Assembly: GCA_000310025.1 (NCBI GenBank)
Contig: FN649750.1
Span: 466,373 to 530,372 of the forward strand
Direction: 5' to 3'
DNA from: Ectocarpus siliculosus
Taxonomy: Eukaryota > Sar > Phaeophyceae > Ectocarpales > Ectocarpaceae
DNA: 64,000 nucleotides
Shown here: positions 54,704 through 64,000 of the stretch, piece after piece
Layout: every line of letters starts with the position of its first letter
Numbering within the stretch: the stretch's first letter is position 1
Made by a program: the position numbers and the translations under genes
The notes under the pieces: generated by a model
Told to the model about the DNA's origin: nothing
The model's input: only the letters and a program-made list of their open reading frames with translations
The model's database searches: none

Positions 54704-55780
54704 GGCCCAAATTTAAATTGATGCAACCAAGAGCCCACGAAGATTCAACCTCCAGTTCCAGCCGAACTGTTCGCCACACTCACTCTTCCACTACTACCGG
54801 TCACGCCAATTGGCAGCTCCGCTTAACATATCTAAAAGGTAGTCAGCGCAGGCCAGCGAAGAGATCGGGCGACTGGGTGATGCTGTAATTGCGAGGGCGT
54901 TGTATGCCGGAGGTTATGATGTCCTCACCATGGCGTTGGGCGCGGGTGGCGACTCGATTTATATCCTCTCGGGTTTCCGAATAACAACGACTCAACATGT
55001 TTCTCACCAAAAAACGAACGACAGAGTGCTATCTATCCACACCTGCCATGCTTTGTACCATGCTCAGCACAACTAGAGGGCCTGCCAGCCTCTCACCTGA
55101 TCGCGGAAGATACACCCTGTACTCAGACTCGTGCTTGTTGTGTCCCAAAAGACCAGACGCCTGCCGGGCATCGCACCGCCTCCATTGGCACGTTGCTGGC
55201 ACCGCTATTTGTTGGAAAGGCTGGTTGAAGTGCTGGTCCGAATGAGACGATGCCGCCGCCGGCTGCATCTGCTGCTGCTGTTGTTGCAGCTCCTGTGGTC
55301 TGGCTGGCAAAGCTCAAGCTTCCCCGTGGATGAGTTCCCGCGCTGCTGATTGATGATCTCCGACCGCAGGTCCAGTCCTGGCACCAGGAGTCAACTTGTG
55401 GTCCTCGACTCTGAAGGCCTACCTCCAGCCCCCAGAAGGGATTGCCATCGCTGTGTTGTGTGTGCACATGGTTGCTGCTGCTGCTACTGCTGCTGCGACT
55501 GCTGTGCTGCCATGTGCTGCTGCTGTGCGTGCGGCGCATCTTCCGTGCTTCGTGAACTTCGTGACTCTTCTGGTTTTTGATTGGTCATGCCTCGTGAAAC
55601 TTCGTGAAATAGAGGGATTCTTATTGTGGCCGATGCCTCGTGGATTCTGTCCCGCTCAAATTTTTGTTCGCCTGTGTGATGCCTCTCCTGGGCCGCTGAC
55701 TTGCTGTGCACATCTCCCAACTCGCCTGCCTCCTAGTCTAGGTCGCGAACTGTACATCGCCTTGTACGGGAAACATTTGC

Positions 55781-55848
55781 TGACTTGGCTTCAGTGTGAA
55801 GAGTGTCCCCACGTGTTTTGGGGACACTTTGACACTGAAGCCAAGTCA
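55781..55848. repeat. Long hairpin, 30-bp arms and 9-nt loop
   Basis: Left arm TGACTTGGCTTCAGTGTGAA plus GAGTGTCCCC, loop ACGTGTTTT, right arm GGGGACACTTTGACACTGAA plus GCCAAGTCA. The arms pair along nearly their full length with a small bulge and one mismatch. The size fits a small-RNA precursor or a palindromic element end. Confidence 0.88.
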
Positions 55849-56984
55849 CCCTTTGTCTGGCAAGGAGCTCAGATTCTTTGGAGGGACTGTAGGCCCTCGA
55901 CCAACGAATGGCTGGCAAACATTTTTCAGCATTGTTTATGGGCGGAGGGACTGGGTACTGAGGAAGATTTAATACAGATAGGGCCCGGAGATAAGAAACA
56001 TTCAAATTGGGTCGAGCCTCAATTTATTATTCTGGGCAGAGGGGCCAGCCGAAGTCGGTCAATTTCTTAAAACGCAATTCTTATTCCTTTGGGCTGTCGC
56101 ATCCTGCTGAATCTTCTATTCCCGGCGCATTCGGCACCTCACGACCCCAAACCTTGGCATTGCCCAACAGCCCATGGCATCACCTCCTTCCAGATACCAT
56201 TCATGAGGCGTTAAGTATTCGTCGAGATATCGGTGATCACAGCATTCCCACAATCGACGCTGGAGAGGGTCTACCTGTGCGATAGGGGTAGCAGCTTGAC
56301 GTGACCCGGTATAGTTGCCGCCGTGCAGCTTTTCTCGCCCCTTCCCGACTCGACAAAAGCTGCAAAAATTTTCGGCCAGATTGCAGCTTTTCGCTCCGGA
56401 AAAAACGTTGCAGAACTTTTCGTGCAACTTTTAGCTCCCATACTGAGCGTACATTTGCAAAGCTGCAAGAAAAGTTGCAGAAATGCAGCTTTTTTTAGCA
56501 GCGTTGTGCTGCCATAAAAAGCGGTGTGATGGCGAAGAAAACAACACACCAAAAGCCTTCATGCAGCATTAAACCGACAGCTCGAGAACATTGGGGGTTG
56601 TGGCAGTACAGAAGTACGGCAGCAGTGGGTAGCGCAGCCCACGGCGGCGCTGGGGCGCGGGGGGCGCCGCGAAAATAACTACTCTCCGCCCCTACCACAA
56701 AATTACATGAATGACATGAGCTAGGTGGGAGGTGGGAGCCATATATATGGCAGCAGCAGCAGCAGTGGGACGTTTCTTTGTACTCGATCCCCCAGCTTCT
56801 ACCCCTTGTTTCTTTTGTCTTCGGGTATCGCACGATCACGTTTGTTTCTTGCTGGGACGTTTCTTATGTTGTGCCCGAGATTGAGCTGTGTTTCTTCGGC
56901 CTTTTTTCTTATTTTCCGTAAAAAACGGAGTGTTTTTTTCTTAACAAAAGTTTTCTTAACGGCGGCTCTCATCTGTAGTCTATC

Positions 56985-57055
56985 GTTGTACGTGGTAACC
57001 TCGAAACCACCATTAGTCGCAAAGTCATGAGTTCGAATTCCCACGGGGTGAAAAT
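56985..57055 (+). other. tRNA-like remnant (SINE candidate)
   Basis: AGTCATGAGTTCGAATTCCC resembles a Pol III B box, about 40 nt after TACGTGGTAACCTCGA. The T stem does not pair and no acceptor stem closes, so it is not a functional tRNA. It may be a decayed tRNA-derived SINE. Confidence 0.25.
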
Positions 57056-57439
57056 ACAACTTTTGCGGGTGAAAGCGAAAAACAGCTGAAAAGTCCTTCT
57101 CGTGAGTACCAAACTTCGACGCTAGCACCGTTGACGATGGAAAAGGGCGGACGGCTGGACCCTTCTCGCGATAAAAAATGAAATTCAGCACGCACCGCAG
57201 AGGAAGGTGGGGCACAATAATGAAAATATAAAGAAGAAAAAAGCCTTGAAAAGCCCTCATGTTTTACCCACCCTCGGTGGTTAGTTGTACGAAAAAATAC
57301 ACTGAAAAGTGTGGTACTCGACGTGCGTACACTGAAGAGTGTATTAGTCTAGTACACGTCTCACCACAAAAAATGGGGGGACTGCTGTCGTCATAATAAA
57401 TGGTAGGACGAGCACACAACACACACATTGTTGTCGTTG

Positions 57440-59460
57440 TTGTTGTTTGTTGTTGATCACACGTAAGAACCGTTCCGGTCTCCGCTTAGTACCTTCTAAT
57501 AATGTCCGTATACTACAGTACTGGTCCAACTGACGACGCGGACGCCTTCCGTGGTCACAAGCCAACTACCTCCAAAAGGGTGGTACACCTACGCATGCAT
57601 GCAAAAAATATCGCGTCTTGGACAACCTTTGTTGTTGTTGTTATTGTTGTTGTCTTCACATTAAAACACCGTTCCGATCTCTCTATCCAGTACATACAGT
57701 TGTGGCTCCGTCATATGAGCGCACCTTGTAAGAGGGGGCTCCGATATCAGAGGGTCGAATTCGGTTGTCACGGACTCGACTCGCTATTACAGTAGGGTTA
57801 ACCTCTTACACGGAGACCGGGCCATTTTTGTGCGGTCAGTCCACTACGTATTAGAGGGGGTTGACTCCACTACGGGACTTGTCAGTTAGGGACTGCTGTT
57901 GCCGGTGTTTGGCTCCCCCGGTCTTTTTCACTCACACACAACACGCGTTCCTCACAACAAACGCCACAGGAATAGACTTGAGAGGAGCTGCCAATTGTGA
58001 AGTATAGTCTAGTGGTTGCAGTGGTAATGTGCTTCTCTTGCTACCGTCTCTACCGTTATCTTGTATATCTGGAGAGTAGCTTATCCTCCCCCATGACGTC
58101 CCCTCACGGGGTCCCGGATGGTGGCCTTTTGAACCATTTCTGTACTCAACCGAACTGAGACTGGCGTATTTTCAATGGGTAGCGCTTACAAAACACACAC
58201 GAACGCACACAGATCTCGGCGCCCACTGCAGTAGATGCACGAGGCTTTTAGTGTCGTTCCTTTCACATAAGTCTCTAAATCTGCACCGCAGGCAGCGGTG
58301 GATAATTCTCTTTATTGTAGGCAATGCATGTGTTCTTTTAAGACCCTACGGCGCAGCAGCAGTAAACTGTATACGTGTGCGGCTAGCGCAGGTAGACCGT
58401 TCGTTTTGCGCAGTACAACAGTTACATGGAATTCTCATCGAAGAGGTGGTCGAGGCTTTGAAACATAATTGTTCGATTCTGTATGCGAATCAAATGCATG
58501 AACAGGTACTTTACCTCCTAGTATCAATGGCTGCGTCAACTTGGTTGCGTGTCAATTATTCTCTGCAGATGTTCCCACTCCATCAACGAACAAAACACGA
58601 AATGGAAAACGTTGCCGACACGATTACTATCACCTGCCTTGCTTTGGGTATGACGACTCGGGCTATCAAGCCACCCCACGTACTTTACAGTCTACCACAC
58701 ATGCTTAGATAACACACATGCTCAGATAACAATACAAGGCATAGGTACGCTGTGTTATAGTCAAAGTGCGCGTCTGTGTCTCTCGTTATTCCCGATCTCC
58801 CCATTGTAAGAGGGTACCCTGATGTAGAGTGCCCCGATATAAGAGGGTACCCTCTTATTCCGATGTAGGAGAGGCTCCGATATAAAAGAGGGTCGAGGAC
58901 CTTGGTCACACCACCCTCTTATAACGGAGCCACGTCGGTACCTTCTGTCTATACTATTCCAACACTTGATGCGGTCGACTCCCGTGGTCACAGGCTAACT
59001 TACCCAAAAAAAGGTATTCGAAATGAATGGACCCGAAGGGTCCTCAGTCAATAGAAATCAACGACAGATAGTCTAGAACCCTCCGCTCGTCTGCAAACGC
59101 TATGCGAGGCAACCGTAGACTGGACGAAAAGAACAGAGGAAATACGCAGCGGGAGGAAAAGAGACCGACAACGAGAAAGACACGCCAGGGCCACTACAAA
59201 AAAACAATTCAACACAAACAAAACAAAACGGACTACCCGAGGCAGCAAAGCCACGTCATCGCTCGTGGAGGGTCGGTGCAATGGGGCAGTGAGGGACATT
59301 GTTTTTGAGGTCCATTATTATTTGATTTCTAGAAAGTTGTACCCCCGTTTTGGGGGTAGTTGGCTTGTGACCACGGAAGGTGTCCGCATCAACTGGACCA
59401 GTACGGACATCAGAAGGTGCTGAGCGGAGACGGGAACGGTTTTTAACGCGAAGACAACAT
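57440..59460. repeat. Cluster of direct and inverted repeat modules
   Basis: A module of about 120 bp (AACCGTTCCCGTCTCCGCT-type start, CCTTCCGTGGTCACAAGCCA core, CCCCAAAACGGGGGTAC-type end) occurs at 57468-57590 (+), 58935-59018 (+, diverged) and 59338-59457 (-), with a short piece near 57640-57685. Between them lie AAGAGGGTACC and CTCCGATAT units (57720-57760, 58795-58925). The outer two copies are inverted, as in a non-autonomous DNA element of about 2 kb. An open frame at 58251-58712 has no recognised domain. Confidence 0.6.
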
Positions 59461-60353
59461 ACACAGCAGTTCTTTTCTTTCAGTTATTTTCCATGAACCA
59501 CGGAAAAAATATGCTTTGCATGAGCGCCATTCGATACGCGCGGTTCTTCTGTCTGTCATGCTTTTGGGCTCCAGGCGTGCTGATAGATGATTGATAAATA
59601 GATCATTTGCAAGTGCTGGAGAGGGGGGATTACTGATGACAACGGCAATAACAACCGGTTTATTTGAAAATCAACCAAGGTTAAGTTTCGTACCGCGTTA
59701 GCCCCGCTTGTTGAAGGTTTCCCGTGAGGACACAACAACCCCAAGTGTTAGTCCCACCGGCGCACTCCACTCAGGTTTGCTCGAATGTCTCACCTGCCCC
59801 CGAATATTGGTTGCCCCCCGGGGTGTATGGGCCCTACCGGAAGCACTTGAGCTTACCTACCATTGAACCAATCGGGAATGATACTTCGGCTGTGTACGTT
59901 AGGAGTAAGCATACGTAACAACCTTGGGTACGTTCGTAGTCTTGGCTGAGTCCCTGTGGAGCCGCCATTCTTAACCTTCCCCACGGGCGAATACATGCTT
60001 GCGTTGATGCTGGCACAAGGCGAGAATGGCGTACTGTAGCAAACGAAACGGTCGTCATGTAAAAACGTCGGGAAAGAGTGGCGAAGGTCGTCATGCAAGA
60101 CGTCGGGAAGGAGTGGCACGATGTGGGTTTGGGATGAGTGAGAATCCTGAAAATTTGTTGTTTTCAATGCCGTTGTTCCTGGCGGAACTCCCCCCCTCCC
60201 TATTTTGAGCTTGTTGTTCCGGTATTTTTAACAGCGACCTATCGGCGGTACTTCTCGCGCGTTTTTCCCTCTCCGCGTTCGTTTATTCCTCAGGTGCAGC
60301 GTCGATCGCGGCGGTGCCTTAGCGTTGGACCAGAAGCGCGTGACCTTGGAGCC
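59461..60353. promoter_or_regulatory. Upstream region of the serine racemase gene
   Basis: No gene seen. It contains a 37-bp tandem duplication (60048-60118, GGTCGTCATG and GTCGGGAAAGAGTGGC). The promoter of the next gene should lie in the right part; no element can be named. Confidence 0.4.
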
Positions 60354-63223
60354 ATGTCAAACGACGCTTCTGATGGATCTTCTCCTGCTGTGCTCTCGCT
60401 CGCCGGAATAAGGGAGGCCGCGGATAGGATTTCCCCCCACACCCAAATTACCCCCGTCCTGACGTGCGGCGCCTTGAACGAAATGAGCGGGCGCGAAGTG
60501 TTCTTCAAGTGCGAGCTCTTCCAGAAGACCGGGTCATTCAAGGCCCGCGGCGCGTGCAACGCGGTCCTGCTCACCCCTCCGGAGTGCCCCGGTGTCGTCA
60601 CCCATTCCAGCGGCAACCATGCCCAGGTACCGCACTTGCTTGTCGCGGTTAGAAATTTTGCTGCTCGGATCGTGGACGAGGTCGATCGGCCCCGATTGGT
60701 ACCGCAAAGGATTGCCGTTTGTAGCTCTAGAACGGGCTGGTGCGAGGCGGTGGGTTCGCACAGCAAGGGTAGGAGATACATCGTGTAAATTTGCATCAAC
60801 AGGTCGTCGAGGCATGGACTGGGTTGTTTAACAGCACGCCTGGCCACCGCAGAGCCCGTCACTTTTTTTGTTGTCCCTCGACGTTGACGAACCAGGCACT
60901 TGCATGGGCGGCAAGCGTGCGCGGAATCCCGGCACACATCGTGATGCCGCGGAGCTGCATGGCGGTCAAGGTGGACGCCGTCCGTGGCTACGGGGCAAGG
61001 TGAGACCTATCGGGTTAGACCTACCGTCTATGACGCTTGTCAGCTGCTGTCGGGTGCTCGTCACAAGTGGGCTCAAAGCCAAGCATTTTTGTTTCCTGTG
61101 TGGGTCCTGCGAGGAGAGTCGTTGAGGTGAATTGTTGTTCTTTGTCCAGAAGAACAACCACAAACAACAATTGGGGGACAAAATCTTCCTAACTCGGAGA
61201 CACACCAAACTCCACGAGGACAAGGACGGTGCTCGTGGAAACAGATTCTCCGTGGGTGTGGGGTACAAATCAAGACAATGGAGCAATAGCGAACACATGG
61301 TTTGTGTGCTTGTGCTTTATTGAAGTAGCATCGAAAGCGCTGACCGGCTGGCCAATGAACTGACGTCCGTCTTGAGTTTTGTGTGTTGTTGCTTTTTTGT
61401 TTTGTTCGGTTTTGGGGACGCAACGTTAAGCTCATCCCACACACGTTGCGCGCCCGACATTGACCCCCTGCCCCATTCCTCCTCCTGCTCTGCTCTCGCC
61501 CTGTATGTCTATGCCACCACCACATGCACTACAGCGTAACTCTCTGTGAAAACAGCAAGTCCAGCCGAGAGAGCACCGCAGCCGACATCGTCTCGAAGCT
61601 CCCTGGCTCCAGCCTTATTCACTCTTCGAACGACGCCCGGGTTCAGTGCGGGTGCGTTTATTCGTAGATTAGGGGAAGAAACGTTTCGTAGATTCGGCGA
61701 AGAAAGGTTTCGTTAAGTGACGGTCTGTGCGGCTCCTCCACCACTGTTCCTGCCTGCTTGCACATTCTGTAGTGCTAAAGGGTCTATTGGATCGAGTTGT
61801 AACAACGCCGAAGACCCTGGTTTACTCAGCGTGGCGCGCGATCTCCAACGCCACGCCACGTACCTGTCTCGGACAGGGAACGTGATGTTGAGTCGGACTG
61901 CAACGTAAAGAAGTAAGTTTATCTACCACAAAGAGAGGCAAGGGTTACGTAAAACCCTAACCCTAACGCTCACCAAGATTCCACCGATTCCATACTTTAT
62001 CCAGTATGTTTCCTTAGCAAAAAACCCGCGAACGCCTCCGATTGAGTCCGTTGCGGCGTTCTCCTTTGCTCTTCCCCGTCGGGGACGCATGCTCATCATC
62101 CCCTCTCTCTATGGAATTCCCCGTACACCAGGATTGGCACGATTGGCCTCGAGCTCGTGAGCCAGGTCAAGGACCTAACAGGCGGCGCGGATCTCGACGC
62201 GGTCATCGTGACGATAGGCGGCGGGGGGCTCATCAGCGGGGTCACGACCGCCGTCAAGGCTCTGTGTCCCAACGCTCGCATCATCGGCGCGCAGCCGGAG
62301 AAAGCAGCGGACGCGTTCAAGTCCAAGCAGAGCGGGACCTTGTGCAGCCCCGCGGAGGGCGAGGCATTGCCGGACACCATAGCCGACGGCCTCCGGACCT
62401 CGCTCGGGAATAAGGCGTGGCCGGTTGTGAGGTGCGTTGGGGGGGGAGTATCTTGTTTCGCAGGGCACTCGATCGGTACCGTACAGGCGGAGAGCTATTG
62501 CAATACGACGATACTCTGTCGTGGTTTGTCGTTTTTCGGCGGTGCCGCCTTCGGCAGTTCCGGGTACACCAAACGTACGGCGGGAGAATTGTCCACGAGC
62601 ACCCTGAATGTGTCGCCTGCCTTAGCTGTTGACCATGCGTCCCTCGAGAGGACGGAGCGTTGTTTCTACAGGAGAACAGATCGCCGATGGCCGATCGTTC
62701 GTTCCTACTTTGCCAATGGTGGCCCAAAAATGTTTTACCCCGTCCTGTCTAGAATATATCACTTGTCTGCTTCTGCCGCTTCATACAAGCTTGAGAGGCG
62801 TGTGGCGCCTCGTTTGGGTTCGCGCTTGACCCGCTGCCGCCGCTTTGCTGCCATACGATTGGTCCGTTTTGGGACAGTATGCATTCACGGCATGCGGTAC
62901 ATGCGTAGAGCAGATACAAACATCATCCTCGTTGATCTAAACCACCCGTGTGCTCTCGCCCGCCCGCTCAACGTAGGGATTCCGTGGACGAGATCGTGAC
63001 GGTTTCCGAGGATGATATTCGGGTGTGGATGGGGGTGGTATACAAGCGGATGAAGCTCGTGATCGAGCCGAGCGCGGCAGTTGGGGTAGCCGCGCTCATG
63101 TCGCCACAAGTGCGAGCAATGCCCAGCGAGATGCGAAAGGTTGGCGTGGTGCTGTGTGGGGGCAACGTAGACGTGACCTTGCTGCAAGACCTTTTGTCCG
63201 TCGCCGGCCCGTCGAGTGACTAA
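60354..63223 (+). CDS. SRR: Serine racemase-type PLP enzyme
   Basis: Five exons (60354-60626, 60896-60999, 61535-61651, 62132-62431, 62977-63223) with matching phases give 346 residues, close to animal serine racemase (about 340). The enzyme interconverts L- and D-serine and deaminates serine to pyruvate. Fold-type II landmarks: KTGSFKARGA (PLP lysine), THSSGNHAQ (substrate loop with both serines), IPAHIVMPRS, RVQCGIGTIGLEL, the phosphate loop GGGGLISG, ADGLRTSLG, YKRMKLVIEPSAAVGVA and LCGGNVD. There is no ACT domain, which argues against biosynthetic threonine deaminase; a catabolic serine/threonine dehydratase remains possible. The family's metal-site Glu (E-P-x-x-A-x-D) is Gln here (QPEKAAD). 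No targeting peptide is obvious, so it is probably cytosolic. Confidence 0.9.
61329..61375 (+). repeat. CTAACCGGCTGACCAATGAAAA repeat, diverged copy
   Basis: GCATCGAAAGCGCTGACCGG followed by CTGGCCAATGAACTGACGTC. It lies in serine racemase intron 2. Confidence 0.6.
61927..62045 (+). repeat. Telomere-like dispersed repeat, copy C
   Basis: AAAACCCTAACCCTAACGC, then GATTCCATACTTTATCCAGT and ATGTTTCCTTAGCAAAAAAC. It is diverged but has the same order as copy B at 19559. It lies in serine racemase intron 3. Confidence 0.65.
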
Positions 63224-64000
63224 AGAAGGGTCTAGCCACTAGCAGGAGCCATTCAATGTGGACATATTTTTTCAGTACCCAGGAGAAAAACGAGCTTGGC
63301 CAAGAGCGCACGGAGTTGCACCGATGGCATCCGACCTTTCGTTAGAGCACCAAAGATGACGTGACACGTTGTCGGCGGCCCCACTTAGTTATGTGCGCAC
63401 TGTGTATTCCGTAGGGACATCACTGTATGTGAGGATCATTCGTAGCTTTGTTGCTGCTGGGTGGGCGTTCTGTACATGAGTATTCACACTGTTGCTGCTT
63501 ACATTCTCGGAGTAATGGGATATGATTTAGGTACGACAAAAGCCATTTCTCATCCGGAGTGGTGCGCAGACTACGATATGATCCAGCCAACATCGATTCC
63601 CTCCCATTTCTGACCGTCGTACAAGGAAGAAATCAAACATCTGTCTCAAACACGGTTTGGACATGAAAGCGCAGCACAAGCACTATCAGCTGAGGGAAAG
63701 AAGAGAGAAAGCGCGTAGACGTGGGATTGTGCATCTCACACCACTGTAGGCACATCCCATGACACCTGCCCTACAGAACATACTACAATCAATCGGCGGC
63801 ATCTCACGGTCGGAGGAGGAGCAGTTATCCCGGTTGACACAACCTACGTTGTCGTGGGAAGATGGAATTAATCAGCGACTGACTACATTTATCCGCCAAG
63901 ATGATGCGGAGGCTCACTGAGTAACGGGCAAATGCACTTATTGCGCAGACCTGATTACATTTATCCGCCAAGATGATGCGGAGGCTCACTGAGTAACGGG
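63224..64000. other. Downstream DNA with a 72-bp tandem repeat at the window edge
   Basis: No gene is recognised. A block starting TACATTTATCCGCCAAGATG occurs at 63884 and 63956, exactly 72 bp apart, the second copy being cut by the window end. More units may follow. Confidence 0.7.

Larger units (their letters stand above)
54704..57440. other. Unassigned DNA right of element 3
   Basis: No gene I can support. It contains CTG-rich patches (55260-55290, 55471-55530), the hairpin at 55781-55848, a cluster of AAGCTGCAA/TTGCAGCTT words (56320-56500), and a tRNA-like B-box near 57030. A 224-codon open frame (55396-56070) runs through the hairpin and has no recognised domain. Confidence 0.4.

Noticed and set aside
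56985-57055. A second tRNA gene
   Set aside because: The B-box-like sequence is present, but the T stem, anticodon stem and acceptor stem do not form; kept only as a SINE candidate.
57998-58060. A-box-like TAGTCTAGTGG suggesting another tRNA
   Set aside because: No T arm or acceptor stem follows within tRNA distance.
58251-58712. 153-codon plus-strand open frame
   Set aside because: No domain, low-GC repeat-rich context, no splice or start support; chance length is plausible.

Overview
The window looks like intron-rich nuclear DNA of a stramenopile, most like a brown alga of the Ectocarpus type. This is an inference, not a database match. The grounds are phased GT-AG genes with kilobase introns, a ciliary/flagellar gene (SPEF1), many CAG/CTG tracts, CCCTAA-type interstitial telomere-like repeats, and a mixture of chromodomain Ty3 and DIRS-like retroelements. 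Nothing prokaryotic was seen. A run of exactly 100 N (24457-24556), flanked by poly-C, marks an assembly gap.

The left third (1-24785) holds the host genes. A tRNA-His (GTG) lies on the minus strand at 749-819. Then come a minus-strand polyglutamine protein (2871-3878), a two-exon Tim8-like mitochondrial small TIM (4731-6631, plus), a five-exon SPEF1/CLAMP calponin-homology protein (7717-11648, minus), and an unusually large plus-strand gene (12143-24785). That last gene joins a 12-unit coiled-coil repeat, a serine/acidic linker and a divergent actin-related domain. It is head to head with SPEF1 across about 494 bp. Its introns contain copies of its own splice junctions, a MITE and several dispersed repeat families.

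The middle (about 24.8-54.7 kb) is transposon territory. Element 1 is a 12.5-kb Ty3-type LTR retrotransposon on the plus strand (27651-40128). It has 340-343 bp LTRs, a 4-bp target duplication and a long tRNA-complementary primer site. Its pol carries a NADAR (YbiA-like) domain where a protease would be expected, and it ends with a chromodomain and a Tudor/SH3-like segment. Element 2 is a 7.8-kb Ty3-type element on the minus strand (41296-49064) with 258-bp LTRs. Element 3 is a DIRS-like tyrosine-recombinase element on the minus strand (about 49.7-54.7 kb) with a CCCH-type Gag. All three are broken by stops and frameshifts.

The right end (54.7-64 kb) starts with about 5.6 kb of repeat-rich DNA without a recognisable gene, including a near-perfect 30-bp-arm hairpin and a direct/inverted repeat cluster. 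It closes with a complete five-exon serine racemase-type PLP enzyme gene (60354-63223, plus).

The strongest leads are the coiled-coil/actin-related fusion beside SPEF1, the NADAR domain inside a retrotransposon polyprotein, the Tim8 homologue lacking exactly the outer cysteine pair, and repeated duplication of exon-intron junctions in one gene.
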